64,000 nt of DNA from Variovorax sp. 770b2 (GCF_900115685.1 NZ_FOXJ01000007.1:62001-126000); one strand, 5' to 3'. Numbered from the stretch's first letter, positions 50,507 through 61,980 are shown. Notes: generated by a model from the sequence alone, not told the origin. A program made the numbers and translations.

Positions 50507-51379
50507 TCAGCGCGCGTTCTGCAGCGCGGCGATGCGCTCCTCGATCGGCGGGTGCGTCGCGAACAGCTTGCCGATGCTGCCGGTGATGCCCATGGCTTCC
50601 ACCGCCTTGGGCAGTTCGCCGGCCGGCAAGCCGCCCAGGCGCGCGAGCGCGTTCATCATCGGCTGCTTCTGGCCCATGAGCGCGGCGGCGCCGGCATCGG
50701 CGCGGAACTCGCGCTGGCGCGAGAACCAGGCCACCACCATCGCGGCGGCAAAGCCCAGCACGATGTCCAGCACGATGGTGCTCACGTAGTAGCCGATGCC
50801 GGGGCCCGAGGAGCGGTCGTCGCCGCGGCGCAGGAAGCTGTCGACCGCATAGCCGATCACGCGCGAGAGGAACACGACGAAGGTGTTCATCACGCCCTGG
50901 ATCAGCGTCATCGTGACCATGTCGCCGTTGGCGATGTGCGCCACCTCGTGGCCGATGACGGCCTCGACCTCTTCGCGCGTCATGTTCTGCAGGAGGCCCG
51001 TGGACACGGCCACGAGCGACGAATTCTTGAAGGCGCCGGTGGCGAAGGCATTGGGCTCGCCCTCGAAGATCGCGACCTCGGGCATGCCGACGCCGGCCTT
51101 GTCGGCGAACTTGCGCACGGTGGCGACGATCCAGGCCTCGTCGGGCGACTGGGGGTTGTCGATCATGCGCAAGCCTGCGGTCCACTTGGCCATCGGCTTG
51201 CTGATGAGCAGCGAGATGAATGCGCCGCCGAAGCCCATGATGAGCGCGAAGCCCAGCAATGCCGTGAGGTTCAGGCCGTTGGCCGTGAGGAAGCGGTTGA
51301 CGCCGAGCAGGCTCGCGACGATGCCGAGCACTGCGACGACCATCACATTGGTCAAAACGAACAGAAGGATACGTTTCAA
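50507..51379 (-). CDS. htpX: Membrane zinc metalloprotease HtpX
   Basis: 290 aa, M48 peptidase of the inner membrane that degrades misfolded membrane proteins. Two N-terminal membrane segments ([20 protein letters not shown] and [19 protein letters not shown]), zinc site HEVAH at 144-148, and two more segments at about 160-215 with [14 protein letters not shown], the third zinc ligand region. The start is a TTG at 51379, with GGAGA 8 bp upstream; the family begins at MKRILLF, and no ATG fits. Length and layout are normal. Confidence 0.95.
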   Translation of the reverse strand: MKRILLFVLTNVMVVAVLGIVASLLGVNRFLTANGLNLTALLGFALIMGFGGAFISLLISKPMAKWTAGLRMIDNPQSPDEAWIVATVRKFADKAGVGMPEVAIFEGEPNAFATGAFKNSSLVAVSTGLLQNMTREEVEAVIGHEVAHIANGDMVTMTLIQGVMNTFVVFLSRVIGYAVDSFLRRGDDRSSGPGIGYYVSTIVLDIVLGFAAAMVVAWFSRQREFRADAGAAALMGQKQPMMNALARLGGLPAGELPKAVEAMGITGSIGKLFATHPPIEERIAALQNAR

Positions 51380-51530
51380 GTTGAATTCTCCGTGGGGGAA
51401 CTGCCGCTCAGATGAGGGCCGGCGGGCCCTCTTCAAGCCATGCGGTGATGCGGGCGCTTCTTTGTTGTTTGGATACTGACGCGGCCCCGGCATGGCGGCT
51501 GCGGGTAGAGCAATGATAGGAGCAAAAGTT

Positions 51531-52256
51531 CTACGGACGGGGCCGGAAGACCTTCGGATCGTCGTAGTACTCGGCCGACGCATTCCCTGCACACCACCCC
51601 GGCATGCCCAGTACCGGAAGCGGCACGAAAGGCTTCTGCGCGAGCCATTCCGGGTTCAGGCGCTGCGCCAGCGCGGTGTCATCAAGGGCATTCGAACGCG
51701 CCGTGTCCGGCAAGAGCACGTGCGCCGTCGCAGCCTTGCGAGGCGCGACGAGCTTTTCGAGCAGCGCGTGGCCGAACACCAGCAGCCGCGCTTCGGACCA
51801 CAGCGCGCGCCGCGTCACGAAAAGCGCGTGCCAGTCGCGCGCCACCAGCGCCTCCCACAGCGCGGCCGGCGCATCGAGCACCGCGCCGTTCTCGTCGAAC
51901 AGCGTGAGCGCGTCGCGCAGCGGGCCGCGCGTGGCGCCGATGCCGGTGCGGGCGATCTCGGCGGCCTGCAGTTCGTTCAGGCGCCGCTTGGCCTCGGGAA
52001 AGGCGAGCCAGACCAGGCCGTTGAAGAAGTCGTGCAGGTTGTCGCGGGTCGGCACGGTGCGGGTCCGGAAGATGTGCGCTTCGTAGGCCTGACCGGCGGG
52101 CAGATGGTCCTGATGCACGAAGTCGGGCGCCGAGGGCGGCTTGAGGGCCTGCAGCGCCGAGGCGACCGACATGCCGTTCGCGGCCCGCACCACCGCTTCG
52201 CCATGGGCGCGATAGGGCGCGAGCCAGGGCTGCGCCCAGTCGACCGCCGGCAGCAT
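51531..52256 (-). CDS. DUF3025 family protein
   Basis: 241 aa if begun at ATG 52256 ([15 protein letters not shown]); a GTG at 52277 would overlap the upstream gene by 17 bp and is less likely. Conserved parts: [40 protein letters not shown] followed by [19 protein letters not shown], and [16 protein letters not shown]. The pattern [14 protein letters not shown] is the mark of DUF3025. Cytoplasmic, function unknown. Probably the last gene of the pyrC operon. Confidence 0.85.
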   Translation of the reverse strand: MLPAVDWAQPWLAPYRAHGEAVVRAANGMSVASALQALKPPSAPDFVHQDHLPAGQAYEAHIFRTRTVPTRDNLHDFFNGLVWLAFPEAKRRLNELQAAEIARTGIGATRGPLRDALTLFDENGAVLDAPAALWEALVARDWHALFVTRRALWSEARLLVFGHALLEKLVAPRKAATAHVLLPDTARSNALDDTALAQRLNPEWLAQKPFVPLPVLGMPGWCAGNASAEYYDDPKVFRPRP

Positions 52257-52260
52257 CGGA

Positions 52261-53070
52261 TCAGGACGCGGACGCACCCGTCCAGCGGATGCGGTCCGGG
52301 TGCTGCAGCACGGCGAACTCCGCGGTGAGCTTGTCGAAGAGCTTGAGCGAGCTGCCGCTCTTGCTCAGGAGGCCCGCGGTGCGCAAGGCTTTCGCCACGT
52401 CGTTGAGCGGCACGTCCTTGCCGCTGCGCAGCGCCGGCGCGGCCGCGAGGATGAACTCGGCGGCTTCCGAGACCGGTTGCTGCACGGGCTGGGGCTCTAC
52501 CGCTGCCCGCGTCGTCTTCCTGGCTGCCGTCTTCGTCGCTGCTTTCTTCGCGGGCGCTGTCGTGCTCTTGGCGCGCCCAGTCTTCACCGCAGGCACCTTC
52601 GCCGCGACCTTCTTTGCGGCCGTGGTGCGTGCCGCCGGCTTCGCGCTGTGGTGCGCAAGATCGATGAAGGTGTCGTAGATGCCCACCGTCTCGTCGCCCG
52701 TCTTGCCCTGCTGCCCGATGCCGCAGACGCGGCAGCCCTTTTCGCGCAGCCGGCTCACGAGCGGCGCGAAGTCCGAATCCGAGGACACCAGCACCACCAC
52801 GTCGGGCCGCTCGGCGATCACGAGGTCGATCGCATCGACCGCGAGCGCGATGTCGGTGCTGTTCTTGCCGGCCGAGAGGTTCACCATCGGCCGCACCGAG
52901 AGCTGCTTGAACAGGCCCTGCCGGTTGACCGCCATCTCGGCGTTGCAGTACGCGCGGCGCACGTGGATGGCGCCGTACTCGTCCATCGTGCGCTGCACGG
53001 CCTGCTCGATCACGTCGGCCGAGACGTTGTCGGCATCGATCAGAAGCATCACGCGCAGCGTCGGTGTCAT
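52261..53070 (-). CDS. NYN-domain ribonuclease-like protein with C-terminal OST-HTH/LOTUS domain
   Basis: 269 aa. The N-terminal NYN (PIN-like) domain at 5-150 has the acid residues D12 and D14 in LIDADN, D73 in [10 protein letters not shown] and D98/D100 in SSDSDF, so metal-dependent RNase activity is plausible. A lysine/alanine-rich linker follows ([20 protein letters not shown]), then a C-terminal helical domain of about 70 residues ([20 protein letters not shown]) that resembles the OST-HTH/LOTUS RNA-binding fold. The ATG overlaps the pyrC stop by 4 bp. Possible RNA processing or decay role. Confidence 0.83.
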   Translation of the reverse strand: MTPTLRVMLLIDADNVSADVIEQAVQRTMDEYGAIHVRRAYCNAEMAVNRQGLFKQLSVRPMVNLSAGKNSTDIALAVDAIDLVIAERPDVVVLVSSDSDFAPLVSRLREKGCRVCGIGQQGKTGDETVGIYDTFIDLAHHSAKPAARTTAAKKVAAKVPAVKTGRAKSTTAPAKKAATKTAARKTTRAAVEPQPVQQPVSEAAEFILAAAPALRSGKDVPLNDVAKALRTAGLLSKSGSSLKLFDKLTAEFAVLQHPDRIRWTGASAS

Positions 53071-54098
53071 ACGAGTTTCCAGTTGATGGTTTCGCCGCCG
53101 CGCAGCGGCTTGAGCGTGGCTTCGCCGTAAGGCACGGTCTCCGGCACGGTCCAGGTCTCGCGCTTGAGCGTGACGGTGTCGGTGTGGCGCGGCAGGCCGT
53201 AGAAGTCGGGGCCGTGGAAGCTCGCGAAGCCTTCGAGCTTGTCCAGCGCGTTCACGCTGTCGAAGGCCTCGGCGTAGAGCTCGATCGCGGTCAGCGCGGT
53301 GTAGCAGCCCGCGCAGCCGAGCGCGTGTTCCTTCAGGTGCGCGGGGTGCGGCGCGCTGTCGGTGCCCAGGAAGAAGCGGTCGCTGCCGCTGGCAGCCGCC
53401 TCGACCAGCGCCACGCGGTGCGTCTCGCGCTTGAGCACCGGCAGGCAGTAGTAGTGCGGACGGATGCCGCCGGTGAAGATGGCGTTGCGGTTGTAGAGCA
53501 GGTGGTGCGCGGTGATGGTGGCGGCCGTGAAGCGGTCGGCATCGCGCACGTAGTGAGCGCCCTCTTTCGTGGTGAGGTGCTCGAACACCACCTTGAGCTC
53601 GGGGAAGTCGCGGCGCAGCGGGATCATCACGCGGTCCACGAAGACCGCCTCGCGGTCGAACAGGTCGATGGCCGGGTCGGTCACCTCGCCGTGCACCAGC
53701 AGCAGCAGGCCGTGCTTCTGCATGGCTTCGAGCGTCTTGTAGGTCTTGCGGATGTCGGTCACGCCGGCATCGCTGTTGGTGGTCGCGCCTGCGGGATAGA
53801 GCTTGAGCGCGCGCACGCCGGCTTCGGCGGCGAGGGCGATTTCCTCGGGCGGCAGCTTGTCGGTGAGGTAGAGCGACATCACCGGCTCGAAGGCGCTGCC
53901 TTCGGGCACGGCGGCAAGGATGCGGTCGCGGTAGGCCACGGCCTGTGCGGCGGTGGTCACGGGGGGACGCAGGTTGGGCATGATCAGCGCGCGGCCGAAC
54001 TGGCGCGCGCTGTGCGGTACGACGGCTTCGAGCGCGGCGCCATCGCGCACATGCAGGTGCCAGTCGTCCGGGCGGGTGATCGTGAGGGTGTCTGTCAT
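53067..54098 (-). CDS. pyrC: Dihydroorotase
   Basis: 343 aa class II dihydroorotase, cyclising carbamoyl-aspartate in pyrimidine synthesis. Zinc ligands H14 and H16 in DDWHLHVRD, carbamylated lysine K99 in LKLYPAG, then [18 protein letters not shown], and the catalytic aspartate in LGTDSAPHP. Start at [10 protein letters not shown], where the family begins. Upstream gene of the NYN-domain gene, which it overlaps. Confidence 0.97.
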   Translation of the reverse strand: MTDTLTITRPDDWHLHVRDGAALEAVVPHSARQFGRALIMPNLRPPVTTAAQAVAYRDRILAAVPEGSAFEPVMSLYLTDKLPPEEIALAAEAGVRALKLYPAGATTNSDAGVTDIRKTYKTLEAMQKHGLLLLVHGEVTDPAIDLFDREAVFVDRVMIPLRRDFPELKVVFEHLTTKEGAHYVRDADRFTAATITAHHLLYNRNAIFTGGIRPHYYCLPVLKRETHRVALVEAAASGSDRFFLGTDSAPHPAHLKEHALGCAGCYTALTAIELYAEAFDSVNALDKLEGFASFHGPDFYGLPRHTDTVTLKRETWTVPETVPYGEATLKPLRGGETINWKLV

Positions 54099-54153
54099 GG
54101 CGCGGGAATTGTCGCACCGCCTCCCCGGGCGTCGCCCCGCATCCTTCGCCGGG

Positions 54154-54873
54154 CTACGCGTGCAGGAACACCCGGCAGATGCCTGCCGCCATCTTCTGGC
54201 GCCACATGGCATGGTTCACCGAGCACCGCGCGCCCTTGTTCGGCGGCCAGGGATCGAGGATGCGCAGCGTGGTGCCGGCATCGCCGTCGCCGCGGATGCC
54301 GGCCACGACCACCAGGTGCCCCGGGCTGCCGACGCGCTCCGCACAGCCCTTGGCGCCCCAGCGCAGGTCGAACATCAAGAGGCCGTGCTGCAGCGCCGCG
54401 CGCATTGCGCCGACCGTCCAGGGCGCCGCGGGCTGCAGCGCCAGGCCGTGCACGGACGCGAAGAGCGCATCGGCCGTCATCGCGTCGTCGGTGTCCGCAA
54501 AGGTGCGCAGACCGCCGTCGTCGGCAATCAGCCGGGGCGGCGTGCGCGCGACCACCGCCTGCACGGTGGAGCGGGTGATCATCGCCGTGGCGGCGGCCCA
54601 GCACAGCGCCGGCCCGGGCTGCGGAATCAGCGCGACGGGGTGCAGGATCGGCGCGCTGCCTTCGCTGCCGAACACGACGCCCTGCGTGCAGGGGCCGGCC
54701 TCGCCGTCTTCGACGAGCCAGTTCGCAGCCTGCAGCCGGCGCACGGCCATCCGGGTGAACGGGCCGTAGTCGCCGTCGAGCACGAGCGCGGGCCCCGGCT
54801 GGAGGCGCCTGTTCAGGGCCTCCTGCAGCCTGCGGACATCGGCCCCGCGCGAGCCTTGCCTCAGTGTCGTCAT
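54154..54873 (-). CDS. Peptidoglycan-binding domain plus papain-like cysteine protease
   Basis: 239 aa. Residues about 3-55 form a PG_binding_1-like domain ([40 protein letters not shown]). The rest looks like a papain-like cysteine protease: C at about 102 in [12 protein letters not shown] at about 184 in [11 protein letters not shown], and D in LDPWPPN, in the usual C-H-D order. No signal peptide is visible. It could be a cell-wall-directed protease or toxin-like protein. GAGGGGG precedes the ATG at 54873. Family not recognised; the domain match is by eye. Confidence 0.6.
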   Translation of the reverse strand: MTTLRQGSRGADVRRLQEALNRRLQPGPALVLDGDYGPFTRMAVRRLQAANWLVEDGEAGPCTQGVVFGSEGSAPILHPVALIPQPGPALCWAAATAMITRSTVQAVVARTPPRLIADDGGLRTFADTDDAMTADALFASVHGLALQPAAPWTVGAMRAALQHGLLMFDLRWGAKGCAERVGSPGHLVVVAGIRGDGDAGTTLRILDPWPPNKGARCSVNHAMWRQKMAAGICRVFLHA

Positions 54874-55090
54874 CGGTTCTTGCCCCCTCGCCCTCGCGAC
54901 TTCGACTGTCCCAGCGGGGCGCGGCTGCATTGTGGAAACCGGCGCGGCGCCGCGTCTATCGGTCGGACGGCATAGCCGGGATGGCGACGCCGCAATGACC
55001 AGCGCGTGCCTGGGGGCTCTTCGCCGGTTGGCACATGTCGTGCTTGAGCGCTCCTCTCGCCTTTTCGTCATCCCCACACCGGAGTTCCAT

Positions 55091-56752
55091 GTGAAGCGTG
55101 CCGCCCCTGCCCTGTCCCTGAAACCCCTGGCCGCCTGCGCGGCGCTCGCCGTCCTGGTCCTTGCATCGCCCGCCGCGCTGGCGCAGGAAAAAACGCTGCG
55201 CATCGCGATGACCGCGGCCGACATTCCGCGCACCCTCGGCCAGCCCGACCAGGGCTTCGAGGGCAACCGCTTCACCGGCATCCCGATCTACGACGCGCTC
55301 ACGCAGTGGGACTTGTCCAAGGCCGACGCACCCAGCGTGCTGATTCCCGGCGTCGCCACCGCCTGGGCGGTCGATGCGAAGGACAAGACCAAGTGGGTCT
55401 TCAAGCTGCGCCCCGGCGTCAAGTTCCACGACGGCTCGGCCTTCAACGCCGACAGCGTGGTGTGGAACGTGCAGAAGGTGCTCGACAAGGACGCACCGCA
55501 GTTCGACCCGAGCCAGGTCGGCGTGACGGCTTCGCGCATGCCCACGCTCAAGTCCGCTCGCAAGATCGACGACATGACCGTCGAGCTCACCACCAGCGAG
55601 CCCGATGCCTTCCTGCCGATCAACCTGTCGAACCTGTTCATGGCCTCGCCCGCGCATTGGCAGAAGAAGTTCGATGCCGCCGCCGGCGCCACGCCCGCCG
55701 ACAAGGCCAAGGCCGCCTGGACCGCCTTCGCCGCCGACCCGGCCGGCTCGGGCCCGTTCAAGGTCACGCGCTTCGTGGCGCGCGAGCGGCTGGAGCTGGC
55801 CGCCAACAAGACCTATTGGGACGCGAAGCGCGTGCCCAGGATCGACAAGGTCGTGATGATCCCCATGCCCGAGGCCAACGCGCGCACCGCCGCGCTGCTG
55901 GGCGGCCAGGTCGACTGGATCGAGGCGCCCTCGCCCGACGCCATGGCGCAGATCACGCAGCGCGGCTTCAAGATCTATTCGAACGCACAGCCGCACGTGT
56001 GGCCGTGGCAGCTGTCGTTCGCCGAAGGCTCGCCCTGGCTGGACAAGCGCGTGCGCCAGGCAGCGAACCTGTGCATCGACCGCGGCGGCATGAAGCAGTT
56101 GCTGGGCGGCATGATGGCCGAGCCCAAGGGCACGGTGCCGCCGGGCCACCCGTGGTTCGGCAAGCCGACCTTCGACATCCGCTACGACGTGAAGGCCGCG
56201 CAGGCGCTCATGACGCAGGCCGGCTACTCGGCGGCCAAGCCGATCAAGGTGAAGGTGCAGATCTCCGCTTCGGGCTCGGGCCAGATGCAGCCGCTGCCGA
56301 TGAACGAGTTCGCGCAGCAGTCGCTCAAGCAGTGCTTCTTCGACGTGCAGTTCGACGTGATCGAATGGAACACGCTCTTCACCAACTGGCGCAAGGGCGC
56401 GAAGGACCCGTCGGCCAACGGCGCCAACGCGGTCAACATCAGCTTCGCGGCGATGGACCCGTTCTTTGCGATGGTGCGCTTCGTGAGCACCAAGGCCTTC
56501 CCGCCGGTGTCGAACAACTGGGGCTACTACGGCAACGCCGAGATCGACAAGCTGGTGGCCGATGCGCGCACCAGCTTCGACGACAAGGCGCGCGACGCCG
56601 CGCTCGCCAGGCTGCACACGCACATCGTGGACGACGCGCCCTTCGTCTGGATCGCGCACGACGTGGGCCCGCGCGCCATGTCGGCCAAGGTGAAGAACGT
56701 GGTGCAGCCCAGGAGCTGGTTCATCGACATCGCCACCATGACGATGGACTGA
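55091..56752 (+). CDS. Peptide/nickel-type ABC transporter substrate-binding protein
   Basis: 553 aa, SBP_bac_5 family. The start is a GTG at 55091 with GGAG 6 bp upstream; the ATG just before it is in another frame. Signal peptide SLKPLAACAALAVLVLASPA then ALAQ. Core patterns: TWVFKLRPG-like KWVFKLRPGVKFHDGSAFNA followed by DSVVWNVQKVLD, and GSGPFKVTRF. First gene of a five-gene importer operon with an amidase, so the cargo may be an amide or short peptide. Confidence 0.93.
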   Translation: MKRAAPALSLKPLAACAALAVLVLASPAALAQEKTLRIAMTAADIPRTLGQPDQGFEGNRFTGIPIYDALTQWDLSKADAPSVLIPGVATAWAVDAKDKTKWVFKLRPGVKFHDGSAFNADSVVWNVQKVLDKDAPQFDPSQVGVTASRMPTLKSARKIDDMTVELTTSEPDAFLPINLSNLFMASPAHWQKKFDAAAGATPADKAKAAWTAFAADPAGSGPFKVTRFVARERLELAANKTYWDAKRVPRIDKVVMIPMPEANARTAALLGGQVDWIEAPSPDAMAQITQRGFKIYSNAQPHVWPWQLSFAEGSPWLDKRVRQAANLCIDRGGMKQLLGGMMAEPKGTVPPGHPWFGKPTFDIRYDVKAAQALMTQAGYSAAKPIKVKVQISASGSGQMQPLPMNEFAQQSLKQCFFDVQFDVIEWNTLFTNWRKGAKDPSANGANAVNISFAAMDPFFAMVRFVSTKAFPPVSNNWGYYGNAEIDKLVADARTSFDDKARDAALARLHTHIVDDAPFVWIAHDVGPRAMSAKVKNVVQPRSWFIDIATMTMD

Positions 56753-56800
56753 CCGTTTCCCTGCACCCGACCACGAGCCAGCCACGAGCCAGCCACCCTC

Positions 56801-57754
56801 ATGTTCACCTACCTCCTGCGCCGCGTGATCTACGCCGTGCCGATCATGATCGGCGTGGCCCTCGTGTGCTTCCTGCTCGTGCACATCGCGCCCGGCGATC
56901 CGCTGGTGTCCATCCTGCCGCCCGACGCTTCGGCCGAGCTTCAGGCGCAGTTGCGCGAGCTCTACGGTTTCAACCGCTCGCTGCCCGAGCAGTTCGCCAT
57001 GTGGGTCTGGCGCGCGGTGCACGGCGACCTGGGCGTGTCCATTGCCAGCAACCGCGCGGTGGCCGGCGAGGTGTTCACGGCCGTAGGCAACACGCTGCGC
57101 CTGGCGGTGGTGGCCACCTTCATCGGTTTCGTGCTGGGGTGCCTCTTCGGCTTCGTGGCGGGGTACTTCCGCAACTCCTGGATCGACCGCTTCGCCTCGA
57201 TGTTCTCGGTGCTCGGCGTGAGCGTGCCGCACTACTGGCTGGGCATGGTGATGGTGATCGTGTTCTCGTCGCAGCTCATGTGGCTGCCGGCCACGGGCGC
57301 GGGCCCCAGCGGCTCGGACGACTGGGCCTGGAACTGGGAGCACCTGCAGTTCCTCCTGCTGCCCGCGCTCACCATGTCGGTGATCCCGATGGGCATCATC
57401 GCGCGCACCGTGCGCGCGCTGGTGGCCGACATCCTCGACCAGGAGTTCATCGTCGGCCTGCGCGCCAAGGGGCTCACGCACCTGGGCGTGTTCCGCCACA
57501 TGGTGAAGAACGCGGCGCCCACGGCGCTGGCCGTGATGGGCCTGCAACTGGGCTACCTGCTGGGCGGCTCGATCCTGATCGAGACGGTGTTCTCGTGGCC
57601 CGGCACCGGCTTCCTGCTGAACTCGGCCATCTTCCAGCGCGACCTGCCGCTGCTGCAGGGAACGATCCTGGTGCTGGCCATGTTCTTCGTGGTGCTCAAC
57701 CTGCTGGTCGATGTGCTGCAGACCTTGCTCGATCCGCGCATCGCGCGGGCCTGA
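56801..57754 (+). CDS. ABC transporter permease (DppB-like)
   Basis: 317 aa, six segments. The N-terminus [20 protein letters not shown] and the EAA-loop region [20 protein letters not shown] mark a DppB/OppB permease. The second half shows [20 protein letters not shown]. It pairs with the next gene. 48 bp follow the binding-protein stop. Confidence 0.93.
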   Translation: MFTYLLRRVIYAVPIMIGVALVCFLLVHIAPGDPLVSILPPDASAELQAQLRELYGFNRSLPEQFAMWVWRAVHGDLGVSIASNRAVAGEVFTAVGNTLRLAVVATFIGFVLGCLFGFVAGYFRNSWIDRFASMFSVLGVSVPHYWLGMVMVIVFSSQLMWLPATGAGPSGSDDWAWNWEHLQFLLLPALTMSVIPMGIIARTVRALVADILDQEFIVGLRAKGLTHLGVFRHMVKNAAPTALAVMGLQLGYLLGGSILIETVFSWPGTGFLLNSAIFQRDLPLLQGTILVLAMFFVVLNLLVDVLQTLLDPRIARA

Positions 57755-57774
57755 AGGAAGAGAACCGCCAAGCC

Positions 57775-58680
57775 ATGTCCACCACAGTGCTCGCTTCTTC
57801 TCCCACCGCCGCAGCCGTCGAACCGTTTCCGGCGCAACGCTCGCGCGGCTACTGGGCCTCCGTCTGGCTGCGATTTCGCCGCGACCCGGTCGCGGTCGGC
57901 GCCGCCATCGTCGTGCTGCTGCTGATCGCGCTCGCGCTGTTCGGCCCGTGGCTCGCGCCGTCCGACCCGTACCAGTCGTCGATGCTCAAGCGCCTCAAGC
58001 CCATCGGCACCGAGGGCCTGCCCTTCGGCAGCGACGAGCTGGGCCGCGACATGCTTTCGCGGCTGATCGTCGGCGCGCGGCTGTCGCTCTTCATCGGCAT
58101 CACGCCGGTGCTCTGCGCCTTCGTGGGGGGCACGGTCATCGGCATCGTCGCGGGCTATGCGGGCGGCATCACCAACACGCTGATCATGCGCACGATCGAC
58201 GTGTTCTATGCGTTCCCTTCCGTGCTGCTGGCCATCGCGCTCTCGGGCACGCTGGGTGCGGGCGTGGTCAATTCGCTGATCTCGCTGACCATCGTGTTCA
58301 TTCCGCAGATCGCGCGCGTGGCCGAGAGCGTGACCACGCAGGTGCGCACCCGCGACTACGTGGAGGCGGCGCGCGCCTCGGGCGCCAGCCCCTTCACCAT
58401 CGTGCGGGTGCATGTGCTGGGCAACGTGCTCGGACCGATCTTCGTCTACGCCACCAGCCTGATCGCGGTGTCGATGATCCTGGCCTCGGGCCTGTCGTTC
58501 CTGGGCCTGGGCGTGAAGCCGCCGGAACCCGAATGGGGCCTCATGCTCAACACGCTGCGCACTGCGATCTACGTGCAGCCCTGGGTGGCGGCGCTGCCGG
58601 GGGCGATGATCTTCATCACCTCGATTTCCTTCAACCTCCTGTCCGACGGCCTGCGTTCGGCGATGGACAACAAGGGCTGA
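57775..58680 (+). CDS. ABC transporter permease (DppC-like)
   Basis: 301 aa, DppC/OppC type: N-terminal tail ending [20 protein letters not shown], then [35 protein letters not shown] and the EAA loop [20 protein letters not shown]. Start at [10 protein letters not shown], with AGAACC just upstream. Second permease of the importer. Confidence 0.93.
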   Translation: MSTTVLASSPTAAAVEPFPAQRSRGYWASVWLRFRRDPVAVGAAIVVLLLIALALFGPWLAPSDPYQSSMLKRLKPIGTEGLPFGSDELGRDMLSRLIVGARLSLFIGITPVLCAFVGGTVIGIVAGYAGGITNTLIMRTIDVFYAFPSVLLAIALSGTLGAGVVNSLISLTIVFIPQIARVAESVTTQVRTRDYVEAARASGASPFTIVRVHVLGNVLGPIFVYATSLIAVSMILASGLSFLGLGVKPPEPEWGLMLNTLRTAIYVQPWVAALPGAMIFITSISFNLLSDGLRSAMDNKG

Positions 58681-58684
58681 AGCC

Positions 58685-59731
58685 ATGGAAGCACTGAAGG
58701 ACATCGGCGGCCCCGCGCAGCCGCTTCTCACCGTCACGGGACTGGTCAAGTACTTTCCGCTCAAGAAAGACCCGCTGGGCCGCGGCGGCGGCGTGGTGCG
58801 CGCCGTGGACGGCGTGGACTTCGAGGTCATGAAGGGCGAGACGCTGGGCGTGGTCGGCGAATCGGGCTGCGGCAAGTCGACCACCGCGCGCCTCCTGATG
58901 CAGTTGATCGAGCCGACACGCGGCGAGGTGATCTTCGACGGCCGCGAGGTCGGCGGCCGCGACCTGCCGCTGAAGGAATTCCGCCGCCAGGTGCAGATGG
59001 TGTTCCAGGACAGCTATGCCTCGCTCAACCCGCGCCTCACCATCGAGGACTCGGTGGCCTTCGGGCCGCAGGTGCATGGCGTGTCGCGGCGCGAATCGGT
59101 GGCGCGGGCGCGCGACCTGCTGGCGCGCGTGGGCCTCGCGCCGCAGCGCTTTGCCGAGCGCTATCCGCACGAGCTCTCCGGAGGACAGCGGCAGCGCGTG
59201 AACATCGCGCGGGCGCTCGCATTGCAGCCGCGCATGGTGATCCTGGACGAAGCGGTGTCGGCGCTCGACAAGTCGGTGGAAGCGCAGGTCATCAACCTGC
59301 TGCTCGACCTGAAGACCGAGTTCGGCCTCACCTACGTCTTCATCAGCCACGACCTGAACGTGGTGCGCTACGTGAGCGACCGCGTGATGGTGATGTATCT
59401 CGGGCAGGTGGCGGAGATCGGTCCGGCCGATGCGCTGTACGAAACGCCCGCGCATCCCTACACGCGCGCATTGCTGTCCTCGATGCCCTCGATGGACCCG
59501 GACCACCGCACCGAGGTGGCAGCACTTGCCGGCGACCCGCCCAACCCGATCAACCCGCCCACGGGCTGCCGTTTTCATCCGCGCTGCTCGATCGCTGCGC
59601 CCGTGTGCAGCCAGGTCGTTCCGGAACGCATCGCGACCGGCTCGCAGCATGCGGTGAGCTGCCTGGTGCACGAGCCGGGCAGCGGGCATCCGATGGCGCA
59701 GCCGCAACCCTTTCAAAGGCAGGCCGCATGA
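58685..59731 (+). CDS. ABC transporter ATPase (DppF/OppF-like)
   Basis: 348 aa. Walker [10 protein letters not shown] at 58-66, signature [15 protein letters not shown], Walker [14 protein letters not shown], and the C-terminal oligopeptide domain with [19 protein letters not shown] and CSQVVPE (iron-sulfur-type cysteines). Four bp follow the DppC stop. Overlaps the next ATPase by 4 bp. Here F precedes D, the reverse of E. coli. Confidence 0.93.
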   Translation: MEALKDIGGPAQPLLTVTGLVKYFPLKKDPLGRGGGVVRAVDGVDFEVMKGETLGVVGESGCGKSTTARLLMQLIEPTRGEVIFDGREVGGRDLPLKEFRRQVQMVFQDSYASLNPRLTIEDSVAFGPQVHGVSRRESVARARDLLARVGLAPQRFAERYPHELSGGQRQRVNIARALALQPRMVILDEAVSALDKSVEAQVINLLLDLKTEFGLTYVFISHDLNVVRYVSDRVMVMYLGQVAEIGPADALYETPAHPYTRALLSSMPSMDPDHRTEVAALAGDPPNPINPPTGCRFHPRCSIAAPVCSQVVPERIATGSQHAVSCLVHEPGSGHPMAQPQPFQRQAA

Positions 59732-60774
59732 GCGCAGCAGCAGCAACAGCAACAGCAGCAACGACGACGGAAGCCCCCGGCCCCATGGTGCGGCTGCGCG
59801 ACCTCAGCGTCACGTTCAGCGGCGGCCGCAAGCCCGTGCATGCGGTCAGCGGCGTGAGCCTGCAAGTGCAGCGCGGCGAGGTGGTCGCGCTGATCGGCGA
59901 ATCGGGCTCGGGCAAGAGCGTGACCCTGCGCACGCTGCTGCGCCTGCACCCCGAGCGCCGCACGCGCACGGGTGGCCTCGTGGAAGTGGCGGGCCGCGAC
60001 GTCCTCGCGATGTCGCAGCGCGAACTCGCGGACTTTCGCGGCAAGGTCGCCTCGATGATCTTCCAGGAGCCGCTGCTCGCGCTCGACCCGGTGTACTCGG
60101 TGGGCGCGCAGATCGTCGAGTCGATCCGCCGCCACGAGTCCGTGAGCCAGGCCGAGGCGCACCAGCGCGCGCTGGCCCTCTTCGAGCGCGTGCGCATTCC
60201 CAGCCCCGAGCGGCGCCTGCAGGCCTATCCGCACGAAATGTCGGGCGGCATGCGGCAGCGCGCCATGATCGCGCTCGCCCTCGCCTGCAAGCCGCAGCTG
60301 CTGCTGGCCGACGAGCCGACCACCGCGCTGGACGCGACGGTGCAGATCCAGATCCTGTTGCTGCTGCGCGAGCTGCAGCGCGACCTCGGCCTCTCGGTGA
60401 TCTTCGTCACGCACGACATCGGCGCGGCCGTCGAGGTGGCCGACCGCATCGCCGTGATGTACGCGGGGCGCATCGTCGAGGAGGGCACGGCGCGCGAGCT
60501 GATCCGCTCGCCGCGCCATCCGTACACCATCGCGCTGCTCAAGAGCCGCGCGCACGGCGCGCTCGCGCGCGGCACGCGGCTGGAGACCATCGGCGGTGCG
60601 CCGCCCGATCTTTCCGCGCTGCCGTCCGGCTGCTCCTTTGCCGAGCGCTGCGCGCTCGCGAGCGATGCCTGCCGTGCCGCGCAGCCGCCGGTGGTTGAAC
60701 TGGCACCGAATCACCGTGTACGCTGCATCCACACGGATGCGGCTGCGGCCATTGCGCCCGTGCTGGTTGCCTGA
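59728..60774 (+). CDS. ABC transporter ATPase (DppD/OppD-like)
   Basis: 348 aa. Walker A GESGSGKS at 57-64, signature [15 protein letters not shown], Walker [13 protein letters not shown], and a C-terminal [15 protein letters not shown] cysteine cluster. N-terminal Ala/Thr run [17 protein letters not shown] is encoded by short repeats. Completes a full two-ATPase, two-permease importer. Confidence 0.93.
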   Translation: MSAAAATATAATTTEAPGPMVRLRDLSVTFSGGRKPVHAVSGVSLQVQRGEVVALIGESGSGKSVTLRTLLRLHPERRTRTGGLVEVAGRDVLAMSQRELADFRGKVASMIFQEPLLALDPVYSVGAQIVESIRRHESVSQAEAHQRALALFERVRIPSPERRLQAYPHEMSGGMRQRAMIALALACKPQLLLADEPTTALDATVQIQILLLLRELQRDLGLSVIFVTHDIGAAVEVADRIAVMYAGRIVEEGTARELIRSPRHPYTIALLKSRAHGALARGTRLETIGGAPPDLSALPSGCSFAERCALASDACRAAQPPVVELAPNHRVRCIHTDAAAAIAPVLVA

Positions 60775-60801
60775 ATCCCTTCCTTCTTCACGTTCATCGC
60801 C

Positions 60802-61980
60802 ATGCCATTGCACGACCCCGCCCACGCCTTCGTTCCGTACCCCGATGCGCCCGTGGCGCGCGCCGGCACCGGGCCCTTGTCGGACCTGAGCTTTGCCGCC
60901 AAGGACCTGTTCGACGTGGCCGGCTACCCCACCGGCGGCGGCAACCCCATCGTGCTGGCGATGTCGGGCATCAAGACCCGCACCGCGCCTACGGTGCAGA
61001 AGCTGCTCGATGCCGGCGCGCGCTTCGCCGGCAAGACCGTGACCGATGAGCTCGCGTTCTCGATGAACGGCAACAACGCGCACTTCGGCGCGCCGGTCAA
61101 CGGCGGCGCGCCGCTGCGCATCACGGGCGGCTCGTCGTCGGGATCGGCCTCGGCGGTGTCGTCGAACCTGTGCGACTTCGCGCTCGGCACCGACACCGGC
61201 GGCTCGGTGCGCGCGCCGGCCAACCACTGCGGCCTGTACGGCTTGCGCCCGACGCACGGCCGCGTGAGCCTGGAGGGCGCGCTCGACCTGGCGCCCAGCT
61301 TCGACACCTGCGGCTGGTTCGCGCGCGACGTAGGCACCTTCGCGCGCGTGGCCGATGTGCTGCTGGGCGCCGATGCAGCTGCCCTGCCCGGGCGCGTGCG
61401 GCTGCTGCGGCCCGACGACGTCTGGGCGCTGGCCGTGCCTGCCGCGGCCGACGCACTCCAGGGCGCGGCCGATCGCGTGCAAAGCCTGCTCGGCCCCGCA
61501 GAAAGAGCGACGGTGGCGATGGAATCCTTCGACGCGATGTACTGGCACTTCCGCTACCTGCAATCGCGCGAGGCCTGGCTCACCGACGGCCCGCTGATCG
61601 AGCGCTACGCGCCGCCGCTGGGCCCGGGCGTGGCCGAGCGCTTTGCGTGGTCGCGAGAAGTGACCGATGCGCAGGTGGCGACCGCACGCGTCTTCCGCAC
61701 CGCGTTCCGCACACACCTGACCGCCCTGCTCGGCAACGACGGCGTGCTGCTCCTGCCGACGATGCCCGACATCGCGCCGTTGCGCAGCGACAGCGAGGCG
61801 TCGCTGGAGGATTACCGCAACCGCGCGATCCGGATGCTGTGCATCGCAGGGCTGGCGGGCTTGCCGCAGCTCTCGATGCCGCTCGCCACGCGCGACGGCG
61901 CACCGCTGGGCATTTCGCTGCTCGGGCCGGCGGGGTCGGACCGGTCGCTGGTCGCATTGGCCGAGCGCATCGCGGGGTAA
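60802..61980 (+). CDS. Amidase-signature family protein
   Basis: 392 aa. The Ser-cisSer-Lys triad can be placed: K34 in FAAKDLFD, S111 in GGSSSGS (109-115) and S135 in DTGGSVR. Sequence matches short AS-family amidases of the AtzF/allophanate-hydrolase or indoleacetamide-hydrolase type. It follows the importer by 27 bp and may hydrolyse the imported amide. N-terminus MPLHDPAHAFVPYPDAPVAR, no signal peptide. Confidence 0.9.
   Translation: MPLHDPAHAFVPYPDAPVARAGTGPLSDLSFAAKDLFDVAGYPTGGGNPIVLAMSGIKTRTAPTVQKLLDAGARFAGKTVTDELAFSMNGNNAHFGAPVNGGAPLRITGGSSSGSASAVSSNLCDFALGTDTGGSVRAPANHCGLYGLRPTHGRVSLEGALDLAPSFDTCGWFARDVGTFARVADVLLGADAAALPGRVRLLRPDDVWALAVPAAADALQGAADRVQSLLGPAERATVAMESFDAMYWHFRYLQSREAWLTDGPLIERYAPPLGPGVAERFAWSREVTDAQVATARVFRTAFRTHLTALLGNDGVLLLPTMPDIAPLRSDSEASLEDYRNRAIRMLCIAGLAGLPQLSMPLATRDGAPLGISLLGPAGSDRSLVALAERIAG

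Noticed and set aside
54956-57547. 863-aa minus-strand open frame across the ABC importer genes
   Set aside because: Shadow of the binding-protein and permease genes; no motif, skewed composition.
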